Shown piece after piece: positions 1 through 9,244 of a DNA stretch of 64,000 nt; positions within the stretch are counted from its first letter, which is position 1, and each line of letters opens with the position of its first letter. The stretch lies in assembly GCF_000813965.1 (NCBI RefSeq), contig NZ_JWLI01000013.1, positions 1 through 64,000 of the forward strand, given 5' to 3'. A program made the translations under genes and the position numbers. The DNA is from Leisingera sp. ANG-M7. Lineage in GTDB: Bacteria; Pseudomonadota; Alphaproteobacteria; Rhodobacterales; Rhodobacteraceae. The notes beneath the pieces are model-generated. The model did no database searches, was not told where the DNA came from, and saw only the letters and a list, made by a program, of their open reading frames with translations.

Positions 1-3000
1 AAATATGAAACCGTGAATGGCCAGCAGGTGGAGTATTTCGAGGTCACCAACGACAAGGGCGTTGTCTACACCTACCGCGCCCTGGGCGCGATCAATGGGG
101 ACACGTCGTCGGGGGATGAATTTGATGCGCTGTTCCGGCGCAAGTTCCTGCTGACGGAGATCCGGGATACGCAACAGACTGCGAATACCGTCACCTACAA
201 CTACTTCTTCGCGTCCAAAGCCAATGCGCGGGCGCACCGGCCGGCGTCGGTCACCTATGCCAATGGCTACCAGGTGGTGTTCCGCTACGAGGTACAGTCC
301 GAGCCGGTTGCGTCTTATGCGGTGGGCACGGCGGGCCAGTTCGGGCGGCAGTACTACCGGCTGAAGTCGGTGTTTGTGAAGGATGGGTCGCAAAAGATCC
401 GGGCCTACAAGCTGCAGTATCAGCGCTCTGCGGTGACCCGGGCGCACCAGCTGTCGCGGGTGCGCCTTTACGGCAGCGATTACACGGTGGACGGGAATGA
501 CAATATTACCGGCGGCACACAGCAGCCCAGCCCACTGAAGGATCTCGCCTATGCCTCGGATGCGGCGGCGCTCCAGAAGAAGACATACTCAAACACCACT
601 TTCCTCCGCAACGTCCGGGTGTTTGATGCCGACGGCGACAACAGGGATGAATTCGTGGTTCCGACGCGTCATGAACTGATGCCTGAAAAACCTGCAGTTG
701 AGTGCATGATTTCTGATTACCAACGTTATGCGTCTTATCCTGCTCGTCAGTACACGATTTCAAATCAGCAAACTGGAGCATTGACGCAGCAGGCGCCTCA
801 CAGCGTATGGGATGATCTGGATATTCTAGAGCCCAATGAAACTGGCAGCCGGTTTGACATACACACTGTTCTCCCGGCGACTGCGGTGTCTGATCAAGCT
901 GTGCTGGCGGCTGAGAAGACCACCCACGTGAGAGATGGTGACATTGTTCGCCCGTCACCTCCATTTCCTGAGTTGCAGTTCTTTGGCCTAAATGGTGCCA
1001 ATAGTAATTTTAGGGAATTGTCTGCCTATACGTACTTCACCAAAAATGTTGGAAACTTTGATGCTGACGCTGAGTTGGAAGTTCTAATGTTTCCTAGGAC
1101 TGGCGGGCAGATGCATCTGGTGGATTTGCACCCGGTTACCCAAGACAGTATTATTGGTCAAGGTGCGCCAAGCGCTCACAATCCCAGCGGTCAGAAGATC
1201 GATTTGGATGGAGATGGCATGAGCGAGCTCGTGTTTTTGCCATCCAGAGGCAGATACGGTTGGGAGGGAGTGCAAACGGGGTTTTCCGGTCCATATCTCA
1301 ACGGTGGCACATCACAAGAAACTTGGCTATCGGTAGACTTCAGAGGCAGAGTACCGCACATGACGAACCTGCCGCCAATCGGGCCAGCGATTGCAGATCC
1401 GCACAATCCTCTGAACCCTGTTTTCTCAGGCCCTCATGTACCTGTAGACGTGAATGGCGATGGGAAACAGGATCTAGCGTTTGTTTCCGCGTCACTAGTG
1501 AACCCCGGGAAACGCGCTATCTTTGTCGCGGTTTCAACAGGTCAGGGGTTTTTATCTCCTGAGGAATGGGTCGATAGCTCGCAAACAGCCGGGCTGCGGG
1601 AGATAGCACAATCCAGTGGTTCCTATTCACAATCCTATGTGTCTTCTACTGGAGATGTGAATGGCGATGGTTTGGACGATCTAGTAATCAGCAATCCCTA
1701 CATCCCTCAGGATCTGAAGTGTGGGAAAGGTATCCCAACTATCAAATACACGCCCATTTTCAGTAACAGCCCTGGCCGTGTTTTCTTGTCGACGGGCACT
1801 GGCTTTATTGCGCCTGAGGACAGCGGCATTCCGGAAATCCCGGGTTATGTAGAAACAGGTGACTTCGACGGCAACGGCTTACCGGATTTCATCTCTGAGG
1901 ACCCGGACAACGGCTCGATCTGGTTCGGTGACGGTGACGTTGCGCACTTGCTGACGGGCCTGACGAATGGCCAGGGCGGCGAGACGGTTGTGGCCTATGC
2001 GCCGTCGACGGCGATTGGCAACAACAACAATGATGTGCCCTTCGTGCAGCAGCTGGTTGACAGCATCACTGTGAAAGACGGCCGCGGCCAGTCGCGCAAG
2101 ACGCGGTTTACTTACGTGAACAACGCCTATGACTACGAGAACCGCCGCCCGCTGGGGTACCGGACGGTGACGGCTTACCTGCCGACGATCCCCGGAGAAA
2201 GCGAAGGGCTGCAGGTGGTGACCACCTATCTGAACGGCCACATCGGCGAACGCGGCCGGATCAAGTCTCAGCTGCGCAAGCAGGACGGGACCACCTACTC
2301 TCAGGTGATCAACGACTGGAGCGATGTGAATGCGGAGGCGAAAGGCCCTTACCGGGTGACCCGCAGTTCGACCCGCACCAGAACCCGCAGCGGCTCGAAG
2401 CTGATCGAGACCATGAAGGCGTTCACTTGGACGGTTTACGGTGCGCCGAAATCGGTAATTGATTACGGCTTCACTAGCGGCGGCACAGATCTGGATCTGT
2501 CTGATGACGTCACAACGATGTACTGGTACGAGGTCAATCTTGCGAAGTATCTGGTTTCTTTTCCGGTTCAGAAAAAGGTTATGGCGGGCCGGGATAATAC
2601 TGGTGACAAGAGCAAGTGGCTTTCGGTGCATCAGTACAAGTATGAAGGTGCTGCAAGCGTTTGGGAAACCACACCCAGCGTGAACCTTGTTAATGTCCGG
2701 GATTGGGACGGCGATACTGCTTCCAGCACGAGCCGGTACAGAATAAACAATCAGTATGAATACGATGGCCGGGGTAATGTCACCAAGGAGACGGATGCCG
2801 GCGGCAATGCTTCTGTCTTCGCCTACGACACAAAGCGGTATCTGTTCCGGGTGAGGGAGACCAATGCCAAGGGGCATGTGACCGCGACGGCTTGGAACCA
2901 GAAGTGCCAGCAGCCGTCGAAAGTCACGGATCCGAACGGGCTGGCGACAACCTACACCTATGACAAGCAGTGCCGGGAGGACTATGCTGCGCTGCCGGGC

Positions 3001-5211
3001 GGCAACTACGTCGATACCAGGCGCCGGAACCTGGGGGATCCAACGGCCCAGTATATCGAGACGGTCTCACCATCTCCCTCCACGGCTTCAGGCAGCAGCA
3101 CGCAGATAAGCCGGGAGTATTTCGATGGCCTGGGGCAGGTCTACAAAACCGCGGTGACCGGAACGACTTCCGCGCAAGCGGATATGATCACCACGGTGAA
3201 GGGTTTTGATCCGCGGGGCAATTTAAGGTGGGAGAGTATCCCGCTGTCCTTTGCTGATGGCAGCGATGTTTCTGCCATTCCGGCCGGGTCCAAAACCGTC
3301 TACAAGTACGATCCGCTGGACCGGGTGATAACCAAGTTTCATCCCGGCGGAGCCAAGGCGACGACGTCCTACGATCATCAAACCATTGGCGGCCTGTCGC
3401 ATCCGCGAATGATCCTGCGCAGTGAGGAGTGCCCGCCGAGCGGCTTTGCCCCGAACTGCATCGAGGTGCGCCACACCTATGATGCGCGCGGCAACCGGGT
3501 GCGGATGGCAATGACGGATCACGAGAGCACCGATGTCGGCGCGTCCGGGATTCACCGGGCAACAATCTACAGCTATGACCTGCTGAACCGCCTGACCGGC
3601 GTCACCGACCCGGGCGGTGCCGCCTGGGCCTACACCTATGATGTGCGCGGCAACCGGCTTACCTCTGATGACCCCGGGCTTGGCTATTGGACCATGCGAT
3701 ATGACGCCAACAACAACCTGACCCGCCAGGTGGATGCCAAGGGGCAGGTGATCACCTTCACCTATGACGAGCTGAACCGGGTGACCGAGAAAAAGGTGAC
3801 CTGGACCGAGGGCGGCAGCCAGGTCAGCGACGTTGTCACCTCGATCTATGATGAGGTCCCGGCGAACGGCTGGAAGACGGGTACCGGCTTCAACACCGGC
3901 CAGCTGGTGACCCAGGCGAATGGCGATCACCAGATCGACTACCGCTATGACAGGCAGGGCAATCCCTATTGGGAGCGCCACAAGCTCTTGAACAATGACG
4001 ATGTATACATAGTTTACCGCAAGTTTCATGAAAGCGGAGCGCTGATCCATTCTGTTTTGCCGAAAGGCACGGGCACAGACAGGGAGGCGACGCCGGACTT
4101 CAATTACGATGCCGCTGGCCGGGTAACTGGTTTTGGTAGCTACATCACCAATGTCACCTACAACCTGCGCAACCAGCCGACCTGGACGGATTTCTCCAGC
4201 GGCGTGCGCGAGGAGGTGCAGTACAACAACCAGCGCGGCTGGATCAACAAAGTCCGGGTGCATTCGCCCTCAAGCAGCAGCAGCCAGTACCGCGGCCGCC
4301 GTACCTATACCCGTTCCGAATCTGGCCGGGTGGTCGAACAATGGGCGGGGAGAGAGACCCAGCGCTTCAACTACTGCTACGACTATGCCGGCCGCCTGCT
4401 GGTGGCCGCCGACCTGAACAAGGAGGATCTCACCTGTGCTACCATCGGCAGCTGGAACGGGGAGGGAACACATGCTCAGTTCTTCACTTACCGTTTGGAC
4501 GGTTCAATGGTGTCGAACAGTGCAATCGGCGGCTACAGCTATGGCGGCCCGGTCAGGCATGCGCCTGCCTCGGTCGCAGGGCAGACCTTCGCTTATGACG
4601 CCAACGGCAATATGCTGACGGGCTTGGACGGCAAGGTAATGACCTATGATGGCGAGAACCGGCCGCTGACGGTCTCCAAGGCCGGCAACAGCACCACCTA
4701 TGTCTATGCTGCCGACGGCACCCGTCTGAAGCGGGTGGAGCAGGTGGATGGGGAAATCACCACCTCGCTCTATGTTGGAGGGGTGGAGATTGTGAACCCC
4801 GGCGCCACCGGTCAGGAGGTGCATTGGTACCCGCACCCCAATGTCCGGATGGATTATGCGGACAGCGCGCTGGAAGAGGTGAAGTTCCTGCACCGTGACC
4901 AGCTCGACAGCGTCTTTGTCATCACCGATGAGAATGGCGGGCGCGATGCCCAGCGGGACTTCGCGCCGTTCGGCGATGAGACCGAGACGGTGCAGGAGCC
5001 GGAAATGGCGGGCTATCCGGAGAAGGAGGACTTCGGCTTCATCGGCGAGCGCGAGGATGAGGCGGCGGGGCTGATGTATCTGAACGCCCGCTACTACGAC
5101 CCGGAGCTGGCGTCCTTCATCCCGGCCGATGCGCTGGCGGAGGGGGACGGCAATCCTGCCAACTTCAACGCCGCCCCAGCCGAGGCCCCGGCCCAGGCTG
5201 CAGCCCAGTAA
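1..5211 (+). CDS. SpvB/TcdB-like Rhs (YD-repeat) giant protein, 5' end outside the window
   Basis: The frame is open from base 1, so the true start lies upstream; the GTG at 13 is only the first internal start. Visible order: an SpvB-like beta region, then about five FG-GAP/VCBS-type calcium-binding motifs (FDADGDNRDEF, DLDGDGMSELVF, DVNGDGKQDLAF, DVNGDGLDDLVI, DFDGNGLPDF) at residues ~200-640, a TcdB/TcaC-middle-like stretch (from GETVVAYAPST), many YD/Rhs repeats, and the Rhs core end (FLHRDQLDSVFVITDENGG, GFIGEREDEAAGLMYLNARY). After RYYDPELASFIPADAL the protein ends in an Ala/Pro-rich tail instead of continuing into a toxin. By family knowledge this is a secreted or surface polymorphic-toxin shell. 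The missing core end and toxin are encoded by the next gene. The VCBS part is visibly poorer in GC than the rest. Confidence 0.9.
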   Translation, partial: KYETVNGQQVEYFEVTNDKGVVYTYRALGAINGDTSSGDEFDALFRRKFLLTEIRDTQQTANTVTYNYFFASKANARAHRPASVTYANGYQVVFRYEVQSEPVASYAVGTAGQFGRQYYRLKSVFVKDGSQKIRAYKLQYQRSAVTRAHQLSRVRLYGSDYTVDGNDNITGGTQQPSPLKDLAYASDAAALQKKTYSNTTFLRNVRVFDADGDNRDEFVVPTRHELMPEKPAVECMISDYQRYASYPARQYTISNQQTGALTQQAPHSVWDDLDILEPNETGSRFDIHTVLPATAVSDQAVLAAEKTTHVRDGDIVRPSPPFPELQFFGLNGANSNFRELSAYTYFTKNVGNFDADAELEVLMFPRTGGQMHLVDLHPVTQDSIIGQGAPSAHNPSGQKIDLDGDGMSELVFLPSRGRYGWEGVQTGFSGPYLNGGTSQETWLSVDFRGRVPHMTNLPPIGPAIADPHNPLNPVFSGPHVPVDVNGDGKQDLAFVSASLVNPGKRAIFVAVSTGQGFLSPEEWVDSSQTAGLREIAQSSGSYSQSYVSSTGDVNGDGLDDLVISNPYIPQDLKCGKGIPTIKYTPIFSNSPGRVFLSTGTGFIAPEDSGIPEIPGYVETGDFDGNGLPDFISEDPDNGSIWFGDGDVAHLLTGLTNGQGGETVVAYAPSTAIGNNNNDVPFVQQLVDSITVKDGRGQSRKTRFTYVNNAYDYENRRPLGYRTVTAYLPTIPGESEGLQVVTTYLNGHIGERGRIKSQLRKQDGTTYSQVINDWSDVNAEAKGPYRVTRSSTRTRTRSGSKLIETMKAFTWTVYGAPKSVIDYGFTSGGTDLDLSDDVTTMYWYEVNLAKYLVSFPVQKKVMAGRDNTGDKSKWLSVHQYKYEGAASVWETTPSVNLVNVRDWDGDTASSTSRYRINNQYEYDGRGNVTKETDAGGNASVFAYDTKRYLFRVRETNAKGHVTATAWNQKCQQPSKVTDPNGLATTYTYDKQCREDYAALPGGNYVDTRRRNLGDPTAQYIETVSPSPSTASGSSTQISREYFDGLGQVYKTAVTGTTSAQADMITTVKGFDPRGNLRWESIPLSFADGSDVSAIPAGSKTVYKYDPLDRVITKFHPGGAKATTSYDHQTIGGLSHPRMILRSEECPPSGFAPNCIEVRHTYDARGNRVRMAMTDHESTDVGASGIHRATIYSYDLLNRLTGVTDPGGAAWAYTYDVRGNRLTSDDPGLGYWTMRYDANNNLTRQVDAKGQVITFTYDELNRVTEKKVTWTEGGSQVSDVVTSIYDEVPANGWKTGTGFNTGQLVTQANGDHQIDYRYDRQGNPYWERHKLLNNDDVYIVYRKFHESGALIHSVLPKGTGTDREATPDFNYDAAGRVTGFGSYITNVTYNLRNQPTWTDFSSGVREEVQYNNQRGWINKVRVHSPSSSSSQYRGRRTYTRSESGRVVEQWAGRETQRFNYCYDYAGRLLVAADLNKEDLTCATIGSWNGEGTHAQFFTYRLDGSMVSNSAIGGYSYGGPVRHAPASVAGQTFAYDANGNMLTGLDGKVMTYDGENRPLTVSKAGNSTTYVYAADGTRLKRVEQVDGEITTSLYVGGVEIVNPGATGQEVHWYPHPNVRMDYADSALEEVKFLHRDQLDSVFVITDENGGRDAQRDFAPFGDETETVQEPEMAGYPEKEDFGFIGEREDEAAGLMYLNARYYDPELASFIPADALAEGDGNPANFNAAPAEAPAQAAAQ

Positions 5212-5286
5212 CCGCCCCGCGCCGGGCCGGGGCCTCCCCCGCCCGGCGCAAAGCCCATTGATCAAAAGACCTTCAGGAGAGCAAAC

Positions 5287-6147
5287 ATGCTCCGCACCTT
5301 GAAAACCCTGCTGCTGACCGCCTTCCTGGCCATATTCGCCACCCAGTCCGCTGCCATGTTCATACAGCCAGATTGGCTGGATACAACAGAGCCAGGCGTA
5401 GGAACGAACAGGTACAGTTATTCGTTCAATGACCCTGTTAACCTTCGAGATGACAATGGAAATTTTGCTGTTTTTGGCGCGATAGTGGGTGCTATCGCAG
5501 GTGTTGCCGTGCAAGCCGTTTCTGATGCTATAAATGGCGAGGTTAGTAGTGCGGGTGCATATGCTGGAGCCGCTACCGCGGGTGCTATCGCAGGTGCTAC
5601 AGCAGGATTGGGCACAGCTGCTGCGATTGCCGGGAGTGCAGTTGGTGGAGCGGTAGGAACGGTAGCTGATGCAGTCGTTGACGGTGAGGATGTCACCGCG
5701 ACGGATGTTGCTGTCGGCACAGTTACCGGTGCGTTAGGAGGGGTTGCAGGACAGGCTGCGGGAAAAGCAGTCAGTAGCGCGGTTGACAACTTGTCACCAC
5801 ATGCAAAGGGCCTAATTGGTGAAAATGTAACGCGTGCAAAAAATCTCGCGCAGGGATATGTTGATACAGGGCGATCAAAAGTGCCGACAGGTGGATTGAC
5901 ACCAACTGGGAAGCCTGCTGCCGCTCATTATGACCATAGAATGACAAATGTTGTCACACAGAGAACAAAGACGGTTGAAAGCAAGTTTAATAATGCAGCT
6001 TTAACCAGAAATCAGCGCGCTGCGCAGCAAAATGTTACTGATGACTTTGAAGTTTCTCGGACTACTTCGAAGGACATAGGTAATGCGGCTGCCGCGGAGG
6101 TTAGCGGGATTGGCGCTGGTTCAGATACTGATCATGATGAAGACTAA
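5287..6147 (+). CDS. Orphan Rhs C-terminal cassette with signal peptide and nuclease-like toxin domain
   Basis: 286 residues. An N-terminal signal peptide (LKTLLLTAFLAIFATQSAA) runs directly into the piece missing from the upstream Rhs gene (IQPDWLDTTEPGVGTNRYSY...NDPVN). A Gly/Ala-rich, membrane-active-looking linker follows (residues ~58-165), then a C-terminal ~100-residue domain with NLSPHAKGLIGE and VESKFNNAALTRNQRAA. The E-x-K arrangement in VESKF, followed by LT..Q..A, resembles restriction-endonuclease-fold toxins of polymorphic toxin systems (inference). GC drops sharply from ~5360 onward, as expected for an exchangeable toxin tip. It lies 75 bp after the Rhs gene behind an AGGAG site and overlaps the putative immunity gene. 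DNase activity is not proven by the motif alone. Confidence 0.75.
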   Translation: MLRTLKTLLLTAFLAIFATQSAAMFIQPDWLDTTEPGVGTNRYSYSFNDPVNLRDDNGNFAVFGAIVGAIAGVAVQAVSDAINGEVSSAGAYAGAATAGAIAGATAGLGTAAAIAGSAVGGAVGTVADAVVDGEDVTATDVAVGTVTGALGGVAGQAAGKAVSSAVDNLSPHAKGLIGENVTRAKNLAQGYVDTGRSKVPTGGLTPTGKPAAAHYDHRMTNVVTQRTKTVESKFNNAALTRNQRAAQQNVTDDFEVSRTTSKDIGNAAAAEVSGIGAGSDTDHDED

Positions 6148-6706
6148 AATGGCGAAAAGAAAACCAGAAAAGAGAGCAGCAAAAATGGCTGCGTTTGAAA
6201 GCCTAAAGGCTGGTTTCGAAGCAAGAGTCATACCCGTTTTGCAAGAAGTTGAGTTTGAGAGATCTGTATTTTCATCTCACCACTTCGGAGGTGACAATAG
6301 AGAGCCGACATACACATTCATCTCATTGCAAGAAAAAGATTTGTTGGACTTGATTTATTTTCAGATTCGGTCGGATGAACTGTGTATCAAGGTGTATTAC
6401 AATCGAATTAAGTTCAGTGATGGCCCACGAAGAGTAGATGAATTTCAGGGAAGAACCGGACTGTCGTTATTGCTGATGCCGGTTCGAAAAACGGAGAAGG
6501 AAATACATAGATGGCTCCCGATTCCGTTTCTTAAAATCCCAAGAAGCTATGTTGTAACTGATGTTAGGAGTGTGAAAGCGGCTGAAGAAGCCTCTGAAAA
6601 AACTATTGCTGAGCTGTGTGGCGACCTAATGAATTTTGACATAATTCGAGCCGAATGGGATGCTGAACATGATCCCGTTGAGGTGGAGTTTGCCACTTTG
6701 GCCTAA
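6134..6706 (+). CDS. Putative immunity protein for the Rhs cassette
   Basis: About 190 residues, low GC, no family recognised. The frame overlaps the 3' end of the toxin gene: ATGs at 6134, 6137 and 6149 sit around the toxin stop at 6145-6147, and none has a strong ribosome site, suggesting translational coupling. The N-terminus is Lys/Arg-rich (MAKRKPEKRAAKMAAFE), followed by a soluble alpha/beta-looking domain without signal peptide or membrane segment. The role is inferred only from position: a small cytoplasmic gene directly behind and overlapping an Rhs toxin tip is normally its immunity gene. Confidence 0.6.
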   Translation: MMKTKMAKRKPEKRAAKMAAFESLKAGFEARVIPVLQEVEFERSVFSSHHFGGDNREPTYTFISLQEKDLLDLIYFQIRSDELCIKVYYNRIKFSDGPRRVDEFQGRTGLSLLLMPVRKTEKEIHRWLPIPFLKIPRSYVVTDVRSVKAAEEASEKTIAELCGDLMNFDIIRAEWDAEHDPVEVEFATLA

Positions 6707-6769
6707 ATCAACACGTTTTCAACTAGACCATCTCTTGTTGCTCTATGCACTCAAAGTTGTCTGAAAGAA

Positions 6770-7693
6770 TTATCGTGTAAGTGCCTTCCAGCCGAGCGCC
6801 TCAGCCTTCTGAAACGCATCCCGGTTAACCCGTTGCAACCAAATCAGCTCCGCCCGCTGGTCCTCAGGCACATCCCCAGACCTCGGGAATTTGGAATAAA
6901 ACTCCGCCTCCAAAATCCGGTAGGCCGCCGTCCCCTTCTTCACCAGCGCATAGGCAAACTGCGGATGGTTCTCCAGCAGCACATCCGCCACCGCCATCGC
7001 CTCCCGGTACGCCCCTCGTGCCATCAGACCGTCCAGCACAACCGCGGCAATGACGGCCATTGATTGCTCCGCATCAAGCGGCGCCAGATAGAGCCCGTTG
7101 GCCAGCGCCTGATCACTGATTGGCAGCAGGTCGCGGTAATGCTGATCCCGGGCCCGGCCTGCGCCGCTGGTGGCCTCCAGATTGTGCATCACCCCCTGAT
7201 CGTCGGTGAATTTCACCAGCACATGCAGCGGCGCCAGCGCCGGCGCCATCTCCAGCCCCAGCCGCTGGCCCAGGATGATGAACAGGAACGGCATGGTGAT
7301 GCAATTGCCGCGCCGGTCCTGCAGGTAGTCGCCCAGCAGCTTGTTCCTCACATCACGGCCATAGGGGTCGTCATGGTCATAGGCAAAGGCGCGCTGTGTG
7401 TTCCAGGGCCCGGGTTCGTAGATATAGCGGCGCAGTACTTCCACCTTGGCCCAGGCATCCGCATTATGCGGCAGCATCGCTTGCACTTCGGCTGCCATCC
7501 GGTTGATCCCGGCCAATTGCGCCTCAACATCGATGGACGGGTCGATTATACGGTCCACCTCCAGCTTGACCCGCGCCAGATCGGCTGTCTGCATCTCCCG
7601 GGCAAAGAGGCGCTGAACGTCTTCAACGGCACCTGCAATGGCAGCGGAGGGAAGCAGTAGAAGCGAAAGGTAGAAAAGAATACGGCGCAACAT
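6770..7693 (-). CDS. SirB1-like transglutaminase-core protein, exported
   Basis: 307 residues from the ATG at 7693; a longer frame upstream lacks coding character and the signal peptide would then be internal. The N-terminus MLRRILFYLSLLLLPSAAIA is a signal peptide. The middle matches the Transglut_core2/SirB1 pattern (LLGDYLQDRRGNCITMPFLF, with the RxGNC cysteine, then an APLHVLVKF histidine). The C-terminal third is helical and TPR-like (ENHPQFAYALVKKGTAAYRI). In this family the Cys-His core is conserved but its substrate is poorly known. It stands alone, convergent with the Rhs-immunity unit. Confidence 0.75.
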   Translation of the reverse strand: MLRRILFYLSLLLLPSAAIAGAVEDVQRLFAREMQTADLARVKLEVDRIIDPSIDVEAQLAGINRMAAEVQAMLPHNADAWAKVEVLRRYIYEPGPWNTQRAFAYDHDDPYGRDVRNKLLGDYLQDRRGNCITMPFLFIILGQRLGLEMAPALAPLHVLVKFTDDQGVMHNLEATSGAGRARDQHYRDLLPISDQALANGLYLAPLDAEQSMAVIAAVVLDGLMARGAYREAMAVADVLLENHPQFAYALVKKGTAAYRILEAEFYSKFPRSGDVPEDQRAELIWLQRVNRDAFQKAEALGWKALTR

Positions 7694-8050
7694 GCCGCAA
7701 TCATTAGTGGAAGAGTTGGGCGAAGCAATACCCCTGCTGGCTGAAACGAACCAGCCGCAGAATTGTTTGCTTCGCTGGAACGGAGACGGGCTGAAAGGAG
7801 GGGATGAACAGCCTTGCGCTTGCCGCATTTCTGGTCCGGACTTCCTGCGACTTTCCGGTCTTCCTTCAGTGGGGTCGTAAATGCGCTAGGGGCAGGCGAT
7901 TGACCGAGCTACCCGACTCGACCTACGATGCAGCCATGACTTATGCCTTCCATACGCTGCAACGAATATCCGCCTGATCTGAATTCCAGACAGCGGAAGC
8001 GGCGTAGTGCGGGACGGGCCTTATACCCCCTGTAGCTCCAAATCAGAGTG
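7694..8050. other. Intergenic stretch without a recognisable gene
   Basis: No convincing coding frame, RNA or repeat seen between the transglutaminase-like gene and the tRNA 3'-end fragment. The stretch marks the left junction of a patch of mobile debris that extends to about 11.8 kb. Confidence 0.5.
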
Positions 8051-8083
8051 TACCCCCGGGTGCAAATCCCGGCGTTTCCACCA
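8051..8083 (+). other. tRNA 3'-end fragment (T arm, acceptor strand, CCA), likely old attachment site
   Basis: The bases read as a T arm (CCGGG, loop TGCAAAT, CCCGG), then a 7-nt acceptor strand CGTTTCC and ACCA. The complementary 5' strand (GGAAACG) is not found in the preceding ~200 bases, so this is not a whole tRNA. Truncated tRNA 3' ends are what site-specific integrases leave at the far end of an integrated element. The identity of the parent tRNA (perhaps a Ser-type) is a guess. Confidence 0.55.
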
Positions 8084-8105
8084 AGATTCATTGGAGGAAA
8101 GAGGT

Positions 8106-8447
8106 ATGTCACGAGACGAACTGAGAAGCGCGACCGCGCGAGAGCTCTTGCAGGAGATCAGGTCCCGATTGAGGGAAACACACTCAGATCCCGTCGGCTT
8201 CATCTGGTCAAGATTGTTCCCGGACATTCAGTATGAGCCGTCCAACCGGGAACACCGCAAGCTGGTGGAAACAGCAACAGATTGGCTCGAAGCTGAGCTG
8301 GCCCTGCTTCATCGCTCGTTGAGCGCAGATCGCCCATTTAGTGTCGATGACGCGATCTCCTTGCTGCGTGACCGCGTGAATTACATCGAAAAATCAATGG
8401 CTCGCCCAAAGCGCAGACACTCTGGGAGTGGGCGTGATGACGGTTGA
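8106..8447 (+). CDS. Hypothetical small protein in mobile patch
   Basis: 113 residues from the ATG at 8106, preceded by an excellent ribosome site (GGAGGAAAG). Acidic N-terminal half with helical repeats (SATARELLQEIRSRLRE), basic end (RPKRRHSGSGRDD). No family recognised. It begins 23 bp after the tRNA fragment and overlaps the following short gene by about 10 bp, so the two probably form one transcription unit. Confidence 0.55.
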   Translation: MSRDELRSATARELLQEIRSRLRETHSDPVGFIWSRLFPDIQYEPSNREHRKLVETATDWLEAELALLHRSLSADRPFSVDDAISLLRDRVNYIEKSMARPKRRHSGSGRDDG

Positions 8448-8631
8448 AGAGCGTGTAATCATCAAGATGCTCGTGGCATGGTCCGAAAGCCCCAACTACG
8501 CCCGAAGCTGGCTGATAAAGAAGCACGACGCATTCAACGGCAGACGGCCGATTGAACTCTGTAACAGTGGCGAGGTGTTTCGCTTAGCTCGTTACATTCG
8601 AGACTTGAAACGCGAAGCTTGGAAGATGTGA
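8437..8631 (+). CDS. Small MbcA/ParS-like (DUF2384) antitoxin-type protein
   Basis: 64 residues from the ATG at 8437 (GTGs at 8428 and 8434 are alternatives). The segment WLIKKHDAFNGRRPIELC followed by V/F..ARYIRDL follows the W(L)..P.(L/F).G..P.EL pattern typical of the DUF2384 C-terminal antitoxin domain. No RES-type toxin gene follows, so either the partner is the overlapping upstream 113-residue protein or this is an orphan. Family call is from pattern only. Confidence 0.45.
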   Translation: MTVEERVIIKMLVAWSESPNYARSWLIKKHDAFNGRRPIELCNSGEVFRLARYIRDLKREAWKM

Positions 8632-8724
8632 ACTGTACCGCTGCTATGGGCTACGATAGTTCCGCCTGCCGAGAGGCAATCAGTCCTGGCCGACAAGCAT
8701 CCCCAAGCAAGGCAAGGCACGGCC

Positions 8725-9081
8725 TCAACCGGCAGTGCCGCGCTTGGCGTAGACGAGGTTGCCCCCAGCATCGAGGCCTACTCCGCGGCCGAGTGATTGG
8801 CGTCGGCCAAAGAATTCCTCTTCAGCTTCCGTCGGATGCCCCATCTTTTTGGTGAATGTATCCAGCCACGTATTCTCCTCGTCATCATGCGGTCGTGTGA
8901 AAGCATAATTGCCTTCGAGCACGGTTGAGATGCGAGCGTAGTCGAAACTGCCGGAGCGCTCGATGGCCCGGCCAATTTTCAGCCAGTGGGTGACCTGACC
9001 AGTCAATGAGCGGCCATTCAATCGTGCCTCGCGGCGGACCAAGGCCATGATCTCATCAGCAAGTTTCACAGTTTGGGCCAT
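8725..9081 (-). CDS. ParD-like antitoxin (PF11903 type)
   Basis: 118 residues. The N-terminus MAQTVKLADEIMALVRREA then RSLTGQVTHWLKIGRAIE is the ribbon-helix-helix pattern of the ParD-like antitoxin family, a DNA-binding dimer that represses its own promoter. The C-terminal half is acidic, as expected of a toxin-binding tail. No RelE/ParE gene is adjacent; the nearest same-strand gene is the nucleotidyltransferase-like gene 163 bp upstream, a possible but unproven partner. Confidence 0.65.
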   Translation of the reverse strand: MAQTVKLADEIMALVRREARLNGRSLTGQVTHWLKIGRAIERSGSFDYARISTVLEGNYAFTRPHDDEENTWLDTFTKKMGHPTEAEEEFFGRRQSLGRGVGLDAGGNLVYAKRGTAG

Positions 9082-9244
9082 ATTCGATACCTGAACTGAT
9101 TTATGGGCAGCGACAGGTCATCTTAGCCCCAAAAATTGGTCGTCGTCACCCTGGGGAAACTCGGCTGGGGCGGCGGGCGGGAAGCAGGAGTGTAGATGTA
9201 GAACACCCGACTTGATCTGCTTGCTCCTAACCGGGAGGCCCTGG

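Noticed and set aside
1879-2877. 332-codon frame antisense to the Rhs gene
   Set aside because: Shadow of a high-GC gene; no motif, no ribosome site.
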